Assembly (NCBI RefSeq): GCF_002078875.1
Contig: NC_034413.1
Span: 65,716,802-65,780,801, forward strand
Source: Numida meleagris
Taxonomy: Eukaryota > Chordata > Aves > Galliformes > Numididae
Direction: 5' to 3'
DNA: 64,000 bases
Positions within the stretch are counted from its first letter, which is position 1. Every line of letters starts with the position of its first letter. The position numbers and the translations under genes were made by a program. Positions 40,186-52,309 of this stretch are shown here, piece by piece. Under the pieces are notes generated by a model that saw only the letters and a program-made list of their open reading frames with translations, was not told where the DNA came from and made no database searches.

Positions 40186-40212
40186 GGTTTTTTTTGTTTG
40201 TTTGTTTGTTTC
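40186..40212. repeat. (GTTT)n microsatellite
   Basis: A T run followed by four gttt units and then ctgttttc, in the intron. Confidence 0.85.
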
Positions 40213-41840
40213 TGTTTTCTTTTTACACCGGTTTTATCTGAAGATCATTGTAAGTGTTATGTGAGCAATGGTAATAACGGGCTAATCGAAACGAAGGGTT
40301 GAATAAGCATGGTTTGCAGGGGGATGTCAAATAAAGCACCAAAATAGATTTGTGCAGCCTAGAACTGGGACTCTGTCTCTAAGGGGGACTTTGGTCTTGG
40401 TTTTGTTATCCAGCAGCCTTGGAACATTTATGGGTACAACGAGTGGGTATTTCAAGCCCTTCCCAATGAACATAAGCGCAAGGAAAAAGAGAAAGTATTT
40501 TTAAATGTATTTTGCATTCAGATTGCCTGGCTGGGTTCTCTGTTCCTTCTTATAATATGCTTGAAAAGTTTTATTTGTGCCTTGAGGGCGATGAGCCTGT
40601 CTTCATTTAGGGATGCAACTGAAGATAATAGGACTGCGCTACTGACAGCTTTATGCAGTCTCAGTAGCAGCCTCCTTCTCTTATTTACACACTTGTACAT
40701 GTATTGTCTTGCAAAAGCAATCCAGATTTCTATCCTTGTGGTTATAATTGCATCTTGGGCTGCCTTGTTACAGACCCCGTTCCTGTAAAGTGATGTGGAA
40801 GAGCCAGTGTTACTCTGTTGTTGCCATTATAAATTTTATTTTATTTTTCTACGTATAATTGAGCTTGGATAGTCATTATGTTTTTTTCCCGGATTCATAA
40901 TTAAAGAAACTTTAGAGGAGAATAGAGAAGAACTTTGTAGCTATTATAAAGGTAAAAGAGGTAATGTTCAGTGTGAACTCGTTTTTAAACAGGAAGATTT
41001 GAGCTTCCAGAAATTTCATATTTATATCTGATAATTCGCAATGGTCCAGAAACACTAGACAAAAGAACAGCGTAACAAATTCAACCATATCTGCTAATTG
41101 TTTGAATTATGTTTGCTAGATGTAATTCAGTATCAAAAGAATTATGTTTTATGAAACGCTTGTGAAGTCTATGCAATTAATGAAATAGCTGGACATTTCC
41201 ATTGTTATTTCTTTGTTAAAGTAGAACTACGTTTTATTTTACTTTTTAAAACAGTAGCCCTATGTCTTGTGCTCCACCCAGCATCTCTCCTGTGTGCTTT
41301 GTTCTGCTGCTCACTCTACCAGCTGTTCTTTTGATTGGCAGGTCTTTCCTCACTACCTCCAATTTCCTCCATTCACCTTGAACAGGCTTCTGATCAGGAT
41401 GTATGCTTCTGGTCCTCATCCTTTAGTTTGTTCCCACAGAAGGTATTTCTTCCTTGGACAAGGTTGGTTTAATAGAGCCTTATTTTGGATCTCGTAGCAC
41501 ACTCAGAAGTGGTACATGGTCACTTCTAGGGAGGTTGCAGGAGAATGACCAAAACATCTATCAGATGCTTTTCTGACTTGCAGGCAGAAGAAAACTGTCT
41601 TCTCTAGGGACTTGCATAATTTATATTGTGAAAAGTAGGTTCTGTAGTTACAGTTTTTTTTATTTTTATTCTCTGAAGGAATCCTTTAGGTGGTTGTTTT
41701 ATATTTATTATACTTTCAAGCCTGAAGCCTAACCATATGTTCTTTTGTAGCATATTCCTCCACTGTTGGGCAGATATTTGACATAAAGTCACTCTGTTTG
41801 ATAGAAAGCATTGATAGTGAAGCAAGTCAAACTTCCCTCT

Positions 41841-41864
41841 GTTTGTTTTGTTTTGTTTTGTTTG
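41841..41864 (+). repeat. THSD7B: (GTTTT)n microsatellite next to a splice acceptor
   Basis: The units gtttg-ttttg-ttttg-ttttg-tttg end about six bases before the AG at 41869-41870. The repeat therefore supplies most of the pyrimidine tract of the exon C acceptor. Only the few bases ctct between repeat and AG are ordinary pyrimidine tract. Confidence 0.9.
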
Positions 41865-41870
41865 CTCTAG

Positions 41871-42062
41871 GTGAAGAAGTACCATATCACCTTTGCTCAG
41901 AGCATCCACGTCCTGATGTCATGGCTTGTGAAATCCCTTGTGCAACAGACTGTGTGCTCAGTGAGTGGTCCCAGTGGTCCCCATGTTCCCATTCATGCTC
42001 CAGTAAAAGTGCAGAGGGCAGCCAAAGCAGGAGCAGGTCCATCTTGGCCCTTCCAGCAGAGG
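41871..42062 (+). CDS. THSD7B: THSD7B coding exon C: complete start of a WSxW-type TSR
   Basis: This 192-nt exon (2 + 63 codons + 1; phase 1 in and out) reads EEVPYHLCSEHPRPDVMAC, then EIPCATDCVLSEWSQWSPC, SHSCSSKSAEGSQSRSRS and ILALPAEG. The first Cys residues close the variant repeat begun in exon B. EIPCATDC then opens a canonical TSR with WSQW (C-mannosylation motif) and CSHSC. The Ser in that motif is followed by Ser, not Gly, so the strict O-fucosylation consensus CxxS/TCG is not met. An SRSRS strand follows. The acceptor is tttgctctag (ending 41870) and the donor is gtaagcg (42063). The exon joins B and D without any missing family segment. Confidence 0.95.
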
Positions 42063-45000
42063 GTAAGCGGTAAATATTTTAAATTAGTTGCTATTTGTTT
42101 GTTTAATGAATTGACTTGTGTTCCTCTGCCAAGCTGTGTTTAGATCAGCACAAATGCCAATACTGAAGCGATGAGAAATAATACATCTTGTCTGTCCTTC
42201 ATGCCTAGCAACTAAAAGATCTTTCTAGGCTTGAATTAATCACAGATGCATGTGTTATTTAGAGAAATTCTATCATGGTTCAAAATCATTTACTTTTGCC
42301 TATGAATTATTGTAGATTTAGGGCTAGGTCTGGGTGTGAATTTGTTCAGGAGAGCTACATCCTATACTAATGTAATTATAGCATGACATGGAAGCTTAAC
42401 ATGGAAGTGTTTTTATATGGTAATGTATTAGTATCGATTTAGAAGAGAACAGTGAGCTGTGTAAAACAAGGAAATAGAAAAGGACCTGTTTCTTTTATTA
42501 ATGCAAACCTAAAGTATACTAACCTGTTTTTCCTATTGGAATAAGTAAATCACTTTTGATAAAAAATACATTATCTCTGCTGGATCTTCACGGACGCATC
42601 ATGTACCTCAAGTTTAATGTACCAACATTGCAGTGATACAGTTGTTTACACAGACTATGTCTTATTAAAATGATACTCTTCTAACTTTGGTTACGCATAC
42701 AGTAATTCATTTATGTACTGGTTTATCACAAAGAATTTGTGAGTGCATAAAAATGCATAAAGCATGAACAGGTCTAACGGACTCAAACCTTGTTGACACA
42801 ACAGAAAATGTCTATTATTATTAGCACTATGTGCAGCTAATCCATCACCAAAACACTTCAGATGCAAATCTAGTCCAGGAGAAGCTCTGTTAACTGCTCT
42901 CTTGTAAATTATCATTAAAACCACCCACTCTTTCTGGGGCAATATAAAGACTTGATCCTGCAAACTCTTGCTTGTATGAATGTTCTGTACTCACATAAAC
43001 ATCCTTATAAGCACTCACAAAGAAAATTGGGACCATTCAGGATGAAAACTGCTATGTAATTGTTGATTGAATGATAATAACTACTACTAAAAAAGTCTGT
43101 ATGCTAGAGAATAATTAAACTGAAAAATAATGTTGGTTTCGTATTTTCCATGGTGGGAACAAAATTTAAATAACAGATGAACGTGGAATTATGAACATAA
43201 AGGCTGAGCTACTGCTGATTTTGAAGAAGTGAATTCAAGAAGTCCAGAAGCTCAGTGATCTCAGGAATATATAAGCTGAAACACACTAAACAGAAATGTA
43301 ATGCTTTGAACTGAGTGTTTCAGGCTTTTTAGAGAGTAATAATTCATTAATAAAACCAAACACCCCAAGTATTTCCGAACATCTTTAAAGAAGAATGGAG
43401 TATTTTACCATGTAGAGTCATACAGAAAATGAGATGTTGGGGAGACTAAGCAAAAGCGGATGTAATAGTGCTGTTGCAATGCTAAGGTAATGTTATGTAA
43501 TCTGACACACTCATGCCCAGCTCATAGTGAGCCACCAATGTCTGTGGAGCTCTGCTAGCCATTGAAGGTCGTATTTCATTTGCCCACTCTCAGTGCAATG
43601 TTGGCCTTGGCTGTGCGCTCAGCACTCCTGGATGCCATCTCATTGTCTGACCTCAATTCAAACCCTTGGCTCATTTTCTCCCAGCTGTTCACCAGATCCC
43701 ATTACATGAAAACCAGGATGCAGTTGATAAAACTAGAAGTGGTTGCTTTAAAATCACGTTTTAAAAGATATTTATTAACACAGCAAACTTCGGAAGGCTT
43801 GTGCAAAAGGTGAATGTGGAGGCAGCCAGTCTCAGCAGATGTAAAATGGAATAGAGGAACTGATGAACAACAGGTCCCTGAAAGGTCCATGAAGGGCAAC
43901 TAAAAGGGCTAGAGAGGGCTGTCCTGTCCTGCTCCCCTTGCACAAAAGTTGTGAATGAGCTGCAGGATGTGGCCAAGCTCTCGTGCTTTTTCTGAACAGC
44001 ATCTTCTGCTGCCAGTTTTGCTGGCAGACTGCTGGGCTGAATGGATCATCAGGCATTACTTATATTCTGAAATTAGAACTGCCTTGTTATTACACTTAGT
44101 GATTTAAGAGAGCTTCCTTACTGTGGATGTAGGAAAAAAAAAAAACAACACAATTTTTCCCTGGGAAGCCCAAGTTTTCTATTAGATCTTTTTTCTTTTT
44201 TTTTTTTTCCTCCACTTTTTTTCCTTTTATTCTGTCTGATGGACCAGATATTTTGCTATTTCCTTTTTACCCTTTTTTTTTCCTTTACATGTGCTCAAGC
44301 ATGCAAGAGAAATAACTGATCTGAAGTTGTTCCTGCCAAGAAATTTTCAGGAAAGTAAGATGCCCAGGCAGGGGCATTTTCCACTCCATCATCGTACTAA
44401 ACCTTTCAGAGCCTGAACACAATATGGAGCAGTCCATTTTCATGAAAAAGAAGAAAAAGAACAGTAATGTGGCATGATTATCCAAATCAACGTGCTAAGA
44501 AATTTCTATCCCTCTCTTTCCTCAGTGTTATTTGGCCATTTGGGGTCATGCTTCATTTCGGAAGGCTCAGTCCTGCAAGATGATCGGCATCCTTTTGAGG
44601 AGCAATATTGCCTTCATCTCCCGTTGATTTTAGTTAGGGCATAAAGGTGCTCTGAGTCGTGTGGTGTCTGGCCCTGGCACTTCTGTTCTTTCAAAACGTG
44701 TAACTTTAATTTTGATGTACGTTTGCTGTGTCATAAGTTGCCAGTTCCTCCATCCTGGAAGAGAATGATTTTGATTGTAGTCATTTTTGCCTCTTTCTTC
44801 CCAAAATGACAGTGCTTACTGTTACAATTTCACTGCATTACTCTCTAGCTTTTGAGCTGTGAATGTCTGCAGCTTTTATGGGATCAATTCAGACCACTGG
44901 CTAGAGTGTTAAGGCTACTGGGGAGACTGTCCTTACTCCGGTATTTTGTAGATTTATTACAAGTTGTTGACAAAGTGTAGTATCTTAGCAAATACTGGAT

Positions 45001-45609
45001 ATGAATTTGAAGGACACTCCCTCAGACAAATAAAGGCTTGAGACTCTTAAGTCTGTCTTTCAAGTTGTTCCTGCTTGATTTGCAGACTTTTAACTAACTT
45101 TGTATCAGTTAGTAGTAACAACTTTCCATCAGAATTGCTTAGCAGTCCATACTGCTCTGTGAATGTAGTCCAAATATTAGAAGGAGATGTTCCTCTTTCG
45201 GAAATTAGCAAGTAGAATAAGCATAAAAAATAATGCTTAATTTGTCTTTAAAGATAATTGCATGTTTGCTGAGTGATACTGCCATTTAAATGGAATCAAC
45301 TTGGCTGTGTGTAGGAGTATCAATAAGGTAACTCAGAAATATACTTTGCCTATTTCTGTTTCCATTATGTGCTGGAATGCAATTTTATGCAAGGCTAGTT
45401 TAATGGGGAAACAATATTTTAGAAAGTTGTTGTTGCAGCCATAAAGGTCAACAGCTTTATTCAAGCTTTATTTATTTATTTAGTTTGAAAGTGGAAAAAA
45501 AAAAAAAAAGGAAGATGTGAAGCAAAGCTATCACAGTTATTTTTTTCCATTGCTTCCTTTTTGCCACGTGTCACGAGATGAAATATTTTGTTCTCCTCAC
45601 GCTTTCCAG
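42063..45609 (+). other. Intron between exons C and D (3547 bp)
   Basis: A phase-1 GT-AG intron running from gtaagcg to cacgctttccag. It holds pyrimidine-rich stretches at 44185-44285, a (TTTA)n run at 45467-45482 and a 15-A run at 45495-45509. An 83-codon frame at 43562-43813 has no recognised domain. No mobile element was recognised. Confidence 0.8.
45467..45509. repeat. (TTTA)n run and 15-A homopolymer
   Basis: Four ttta-type units at 45467-45482 are followed by the A15 run at 45495-45509. These simple repeats lie about 100-140 bp upstream of the exon D acceptor. Confidence 0.85.
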
Positions 45610-45844
45610 GTGGGAAAGCCTGTCCTCCTGACCGAGCCCTGCAGGAGCACCGCCCCTGTAACGACCACCCGTGTGTGCATTTCTTCTGGGAAACCTCCCC
45701 CTGGAGCTCTTGTTCTGAAGACACGTTGGTGACCGCGCTGAATGCAACCGTTAGTTGGAGCGGAGAAGCCACCTGTGGAGTGGGCATGCAGACAAGGAAA
45801 GTCGTCTGCATGAGGAGCGGTTCTGGCCAGGTCACAACTAAAAG
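45610..45844 (+). CDS. THSD7B: THSD7B coding exon D: end of TSR and most of the next
   Basis: The longest exon here, 235 nt (2 + 77 codons + 2; phase 1 in, phase 2 out). It reads GKACPPDRALQEHRPCNDHP, then CVHFFWETSPWSSCSEDTLV, TALNATVSWSGEATCGVGMQ and TRKVVCMRSGSGQVTTK. It closes the exon C repeat (CPP...CNDHPC), then starts a variant TSR with Trp residues spaced W-x4-W and CSEDT, a potential N-glycosylation site at NAT, and the CGVGMQTRKVVC strand pair. The acceptor is cacgctttccag (ending 45609). The donor gtattca (45845) is weak at +4 to +6. The GEATCGVG wording is shared, as I recall, with mammalian THSD7B. Confidence 0.95.
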
Positions 45845-48033
45845 GTATTCAGATAAAGGTTATTAGCGGTGCACCTCTGTCTGTAGAGCTCTAGTGACGA
45901 TTTGTTACGGTACGTTAAATTTAAGAGTATTTTCAGACAGCGTAGGGAAACAGCAGACTTAGTAATAATTTTATTTCTGGTCTTATTCTCCAGTTGCTAT
46001 TCCATCACTGCTGTTGAAAGGTTATTAATGTGTAACAAAAATGAGGAGCTATCTCATTTTTAATTTTTATGAGTAAATCCAAGGAAAATGCATGCTTTTA
46101 GTGCTATAGATCTTGTTTGCGTTAGCTCCTCTATTATTCTAATGCAGATTTTTTTGCGAATGTTTTTCCTCAAGGACTGGTGTGTGGGAAATACAAAGTA
46201 TGTCTGGACATACCATTCATTAATGCATTATTAACAATGCTCTAATAAAGTAGAAAAAATAAGTAGAGCTTGCATTTTCTTTATCCCACGATGAGGCAGA
46301 ACCTTTGTGATATGTATCATTCTGGTGATTTATATAGCTTTCATATATAGCTTTTATAATGCAATACCAAAACAACACAGTTACATATTCTGCAGTACAA
46401 ATATTCTGAATTTTGCTTTGTTTCACTAAATGAGAAAAAAAAGTAGCACAGATGTTTTCCCTAATATCAAAAAAATCAAGACACCGCTAATTATTTTTTC
46501 CACCGATAATGAGTTTAGAGACTTACAACCGAGTTTCATTTCTGATTGTAGCTCTCAAACAGTCCTGTTGGTATAAGCAGACTGTGTTGATTTCTGCAAA
46601 GTTAATTAAAATTCTTGAGGTTAATGAGATTAATTAAATAAAGGGAAAGAAATCTAATACTCGTTTATATCTAGAATCTATTGATACGCTGCAACTTTGT
46701 CTAATTAAACATATTGTTTGTAGAGCTATATAATGTCTAAAATAGGTTTTTGCCCCCTCCGCTTTTTGAGAGGGTCTGAGGGGAAATGGATGTTCCACTG
46801 ACATGGTTTATGTCTGAGTTGATGAAAACTGACCCAAAGTAATATTGCATTTGGATCTGCTGTGGCGAAAGCCTACCGTTAATGTGGCTTCAGAAATGGG
46901 CTACATTATGGGAATTAATAACCTTTGTGTGCTGGCGGGCTGAGTCTTTGTGTTCTGCATTTTTCCTGATTTCATGATAAAAACCTACATGGAATTTTAG
47001 GGCAGTGCAAGGCATAGAAAGTTGAATAAAGCTAGAATTCGAGCATAAAAATATTTCAGCACCTTACTGGTTGGATAACAGAATTCTGCCCCCTAGAATA
47101 GTTACGCTTAATGAGGACAAATGTCTCTTTATTTTCTTTTAAATTGTACCTTTCAGTATCCTATTACCGTCTCAGTGGCAGAATCATGACTGCAAGGTTT
47201 ATTTTCTTTCCTAGCATGGTTTAATGGCATATTCTTCTTTCAAATCTGATCATTTTAGGTTGCCTGTGTTCCTAAGTATTTCTGAGTGATCTTTCAACTA
47301 GAAATTAAGGAAAATTAGAAAAGTGTAATTTCCTTTCTGATCCCCTACTTGAAATGCATGATGTGCCCATTCCCATAAAGTTGTCCCTTTCCCACTCTTC
47401 TAGTTATTAAATATTGATTGTCTGTGTCTGAAGCATTTATTAGAACATGCATCACGTGTTTTTCATTCATTTCGGCGTTAAAAATTGATACCAAAAAAAT
47501 CACGTTTCTTTTCCCATACTATGTAGTACAACTTTCCCAATAAGGCTTCTGTCCTGCAGGCTCTTCCTGCACCTCAGGAAGGGGCACAAAGATGGCTTTA
47601 AGCTGCTTTTGAATTTCCTAGTGGTTTGAAAGTAGGGGAATATCGCATCAGTCCTTATGTGCAGTTGCAAGTGACTTGAAGGCTGTTGTATGTCGTGTTA
47701 AGCAGGACTCCCTTACAGACCTAACTACTCACTTTGGTAATAAATATATCTGCTTTGCTTCAGTGAGCATTGTGTTTTAGGCAGCAGATAGTGTTAACAT
47801 TTACTCTGTAGTCATCAGACCGAACTCAACACTTTTTTAAAATCTATGCACGTGTTCTAAATTCAGATTGGTTACATGAGTGCAAAGGGGAATGAAAATG
47901 ACGCTTGCTATGAGCAGGAGAGATACCAGTGCTGTGGCGTCAGGCTCACAGCCCTGTGAGAGTCTGAGCTGAACATTTCCCTGCAGACTTGATGTTTGTT
48001 GATGACATGGTATCTCTGCATTTGAACTCATAG
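45845..48033 (+). other. Intron between exons D and E (2189 bp)
   Basis: A phase-2 GT-AG intron that opens with the weak donor gtattc and closes with tttgaactcatag, an acceptor with a poor pyrimidine tract. The block 46540-46760 has four taattaa-type motifs. No mobile element was recognised. Confidence 0.8.
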
Positions 48034-48149
48034 ATGTCCAGATTCCACCAGACCTGAGACCGTGCGACCATGTCTCCTGCCCTGCAAGAAGGACTGCATC
48101 GTTACGCCTTTCAGTGAGTGGACTCGCTGCCCTACAGTGTGTCAACCTG
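48034..48149 (+). CDS. THSD7B: THSD7B coding exon E: TSR boundary with FSEW variant
   Basis: This 116-nt exon (1 + 38 codons + 1; phase 2 in, phase 1 out) completes the Arg codon split with exon D and reads CPDSTRPETVRPCLLPC, then KKDCIVTPFSEWTRC and PTVCQPG. CLLPCKKDC is the linker between two TSRs in this family. The next TSR begins with FSEW, so the first Trp of the usual W-x-x-W is Phe and only the second Trp remains. This substitution is also a family feature as I recall it. The acceptor is aactcatag (ending 48033) and the donor is gtaagcc (48150). Confidence 0.94.
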
Positions 48150-49240
48150 GTAAGCCTGTAAAAAGAGAATTTTGGGCAATTTATTACATCCATGGACATG
48201 GGAAAGGGATGGAGAGGCACAAGGAGCCCTCTGAGGGCTTCCCAGGCTCCCAGGCATCCTCTGTGCATGCCATCTACCTTCACCTCTCCCAGTTACTGCT
48301 GCAGCTTTGGCAGCTCTCTGCACTCTGGGATTTCTTCCCAGTTGTGTTTTCTGGCATCAGAAGCTCCTAACAGATGTTGAAGGTCTCAGGCAGAGACTCA
48401 GGCTGCTGCTAATGCTGAACCGGGAAATGCAGAAGCCGGTGGGCAGGTAGGTCACAAGTGGTCAGAGAGAAAGAAAAGATCTGCAAAGACCCAAACCCTT
48501 CCTTTTCTCATTATGCATCTTCCCACCACCTTGTACTTCCACCTAATGCCTACAAAAGGGGCACGAAGGAATGTAAGATTCAGCACTGCAAGCGTTGAGG
48601 GAGAACTTCAAAGACGAAAGTCCGAGGCTTCTGTGTTGTATGTGGAATTGCTGTTACGGTATGAAATTTGTTTCTCCTGACCAATCTGAATGTATGCACA
48701 AGGCTGTGTAGATAACCCTTTGTGGTTTTCCAGGGACCATATGTTTCTCTGATCTAGTTGGTTAGCTTTTGTATGCTAGGTGTTTAGTGAAGTTTCTTTA
48801 TAATGATCTAGTGTTGGTTTTTGTGACAAATTCATGTGTTCCATTAATTGTTGAGATGAAAGACTTCTTAGTTACCAGAATATTTCCTTTTTCTTGGCAG
48901 CTTCCTTGCCCTTCAAAGATTCTCAGTGGATGCTCTAGCGTAGTCCTTGTAAGATTTTATAGGAAAATGAGTTGCTTTCTAAAACAGTGAATCCTGTTTT
49001 AATTAGCAATTTATTTTTAGACTTTAAATGAGCTGCCTATGAAGAAGTAGAATAAATTACCTGGTAAATTACTTTGTTTATTAAATAATAGTCTACAATT
49101 AAAATGAGAAGAAATTAATTATTTAACCTCCTTGGCAGTGTTATCATTTTAATATAATTCTAAATTAAAACTTCTTAGATGGGGGAGTTTGCTTTCTCCT
49201 AGATCTGTTATTGATACGGCTGCACAGCAAGTTTTTCTTA

Positions 49241-49248
49241 ATTTGCAT
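49241..49248 (+). promoter_or_regulatory. POU octamer ATTTGCAT in a homeobox-motif-rich block
   Basis: atttgcat is the classic octamer bound by POU factors. It sits in ttaatttgcatggcgcaatt, inside a 330-bp stretch (48990-49320) with several taatt/aattaatt cores. This is a candidate enhancer only: an 8-mer in AT-rich DNA also arises by chance. Confidence 0.3.
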
Positions 49249-51909
49249 GGCGCAATTAAAACCTCAGCGTGATAATGAAATTTCAAAAACGCTATGTGTA
49301 TGTGAGTTGTTCAGGGTTTTGTTGTTTTATAGAAAAGTTATATTTAATGAAAACAATATACAGATGGTGAATTACTAAGCAAATCAAGCAGAAGCAGGTA
49401 TTGCTTGGCAGATTTAAAATTAAATGTGTACCAGCAGAAGAGCAGAGCTTAGACAAACATGCAGTCACTAAATCAGGTTTACACAGAACTTTACCAGTTA
49501 AGCTGTTTGTAGTTTATCTGAGAAAATGCATCCAACTTTACTATCTAACAGTAAAAAGCTGACATTTTCCCTATATTTAAATGTCATCAGACAAGAAGCT
49601 GTCTTCTGGCAAAGAATTATCTCATACCTCAGAAGTGTAGACAGCAGTGAACGTAGGGCAATAACAGATGGACGGACGACATAATTCACAAAAGAAGTGC
49701 AATTGAATCAAAACACCTGTTGGTGAGTCAGGAACAGAGAGGTTGTTCCAAGTCATTGATTCTCTGCCATTTCAGATACTTAAAGGTGACAACTGTCTAC
49801 TGCACTCCCCTATAATCTATCTCTTTTAATGGGTCTTTGAGGATGAATTGAAATAAGATTCAGAGAACCAACGTGGAGGTTTCAGAAAATGAAATGGTTT
49901 GAATGAAGAGTGTATTTTTGTATACCTGATGGTGAAAGTGTCCTGGAGAAGTATCTGCTTTCAGCATGGGTGATGTGCTCTCTGGTCTGTCAGCATAGCT
50001 TGGAAGTGAGATCAAAACAAAACTCACAAGAAATAGATGGTGACTGTGAGTACTTTTCTTCTGTACTTTGGTTGCCCAGAGTGAAGGTTAGCAATTTCAT
50101 TGTTGCTTAATGTTGCTTCATGTACACAACCTTACACAAAATGTTAGACAGTAACTATCCAGTTTATTTCCATGACTTAAAACACATTTGAAATGTGAAA
50201 GTCGGTTGCCTCATGAAGAAATTCCCATGGCTGTTTCTCTCAAGGATTTGCCACCAGCAGTTCTCATAAAACACTTAACCAGAGATGGTCAAGCTTAAAC
50301 TTAAGCTTTCCGAAACTCTTATCTGCACAAAAATACTGGAGACAGCTCTGATTTTTGTGACTGAAATCTCAGAGCATCTGTCCCTGTTATCTGTGTGCCC
50401 ATAGTGTCTTGTGCTGACCAGTCTGTGCCCTTCCCTCCAGAGTCAGGAGCACAAAAGATGAAGCTGAATGCTTTCTGTAAAAGCTGTGACAGCAATTTTA
50501 TCAAGATAAAACCGGACCTTGCAGTAGTGAGCAAGAAGTTTGTCCTTCATCTGACAGTGGTAATCCACCTTTACAAGCCCAGGGCAGTGTGCCAGGGAAG
50601 CTGTGGGGTCCAATGGAGAGAAAGCAAAGATGTGAGAGCAAAAGAGGAACGAAAAGAATGGATTCATAGAAGGAATCGTACGAATCTGTGTGTATGGAGA
50701 GGAGACTGGAGTTGGGACAGGAGGGTGGGAATAGAAGCAGAGATAAGGCACTCCCAGAACTCTTAGTCAGCATTTTCTGAGTTGCAGAGTTGAGGGCATA
50801 GAATTTGTCTTGAGATCTTCGGGCTTAATTTTTCAGAATGGCAAACAGTCATAACCTTACTTGTAGTCAGCTGAAGTTTGGCTTTAAATGTACAGTCCTA
50901 TATAATGTTAATACCTTGGAAAATCAAGCTGTAACAATCTTAAATGAGATATAAAAATTACATTCAGTAACATTTGTAAGGAATGCTGTAGAAAAGCCAG
51001 TGAGGAAATTCAATTTTGAAAATGGGGTTTGAGTAATGTGCAATAAATGTTGAGGATAATTCAGTTTCTTGAGGTGAAGAAAATTACTGTGGGAAGCTCA
51101 TTTAGATTTGGTGCTGATTAATAGGAAGAAAATGGCTAAGATTCTAATGGTGGTAGACAATTTGAATTACGAAAGCATCACAAAGGAAGAGATAAAGTTC
51201 GTGATTCTTAGGAGAAGGGAAAAATAGCAGTAGCAGAAAGACATTTCTGCTGTATATTTCAACAAATTCAGCAAATTGATATCTGTACCTCTGGTGAACA
51301 TGTTCCATGCAAACAGGAGTGCAGAAGGTCTGGAAGCTACCACAGAAGACTGTACGAAAGGCTGGAGCCCAACTGGATTCTGCTTTTCTCACTTTCTATC
51401 CCAAACAGATATCCATAGTAATAGCTAGTATGGCCAGCAGCTTCAAACTTCTAAGAGAAAAAATCAAACACGGCTGTTTTTATTTTTCTCATCTCAGAAT
51501 TGTTCAGAATCTTTTTCTTTGTTATTGCCTAATTGTTTTGCAACCATTAGAAACAGGCATTTAACTGGAGGTGAATTTAAAGGAATGCCCAAAAGTTTAA
51601 TATAGAAATCAAGAACGCAAATGAAGTTATAAACGGTAAGAAAATGAATTGGACAACAGAACAGGATTGGAAGTGGAAGCTGAATGGAAAGTATGCCCAT
51701 TACTTACTGGGGAATGTGCAGTGCTGCTGTTGTTTCCTGTCTGCAGCCAGGAGAGGAATGGACTGAAGAAATCATCTGTTTCCATGTGAGTAGGGCTTTA
51801 TGAATCGAAAAGGAAGTAACACCAGAGCATCTCGTGACTGTCTTCTGTGTGGGAAGTTGCTACGTCCTAAAGAACTAAATAAAACCCCAATAAAAAAAAA
51901 ATGCATCAC

Positions 51910-52300
51910 AACAACACTCAAAGGAAAGGTCAAGGGAATTATAGATCACTCATCCTAACCTCATTACATAGAAATACACAAGAAGAAGGTATTTCTTGAG
52001 ATATGAACGTCTTAAGAATAAGATTATGATAAACTGGCCACTATAGATTTGTTGGGAACATATCATGCCCAGTAAGTTTAATCTCCTCTTTTGACAGCAT
52101 AGCTGCTCTAATTAAGGGAAGTGGTAGATTTTTGACGCACAAAACTTTTATCAGAAAGCTGAGGAACAGTGGCTTGAATTAAATCATTGCAAATGCATAT
52201 TCGGCTGCTTGAAAAATGTCTCAGTGAATATCAGTGTGAAAAGTGTTATTCTATCTCCTTTATGGTCCTCCGTCACGTATACTGATATGACCCCCAAGCC
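51910..52300 (+). mobile_element. Old CR1-type LINE remnant, ORF2 part, left half
   Basis: Strings such as caagggaattatagatcact, gatttgttgggaacatatca and cctcttttgacagcatagct follow the reverse-transcriptase region of CR1-family LINEs (the usual wording is ggaattatagaccagtcagc, ggatttgtcaagaacaaatc, ttctttgacagg). The copy is badly diverged with stops and indels, so it is non-functional. The boundaries are approximate, and the part after 52150 is not clearly alignable by eye. Confidence 0.7.
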
Positions 52301-52309
52301 TTCTTCTCT

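Larger units (their letters stand above)
29084..41870 (+). other. 27.4-kb intron, last part
   Basis: AT-rich non-coding sequence up to the tttgctctag acceptor. Visible elements are an (AC)7 run, an 18-bp perfect palindrome at 36231-36248, a short (ATTTT)n run near 36519-36535, a (GTTT)n run at 40186-40212 and a (GTTTT)n run at 41841-41864. A block at 29085-29360 is rich in taatta motifs. The open frames here (up to 149 codons) show no known domain. No CR1 copy was recognised. Confidence 0.55.

Noticed and set aside
45517..45866. 71-codon alternative + frame over exon D
   Set aside because: Frame-shifted shadow of the THSD7B exon. The in-phase frame has the TSR motifs.
47837..48283. 148-codon - strand frame over exon E
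   Set aside because: It is a shadow of the real + strand exon, which has matching phases and family sequence.
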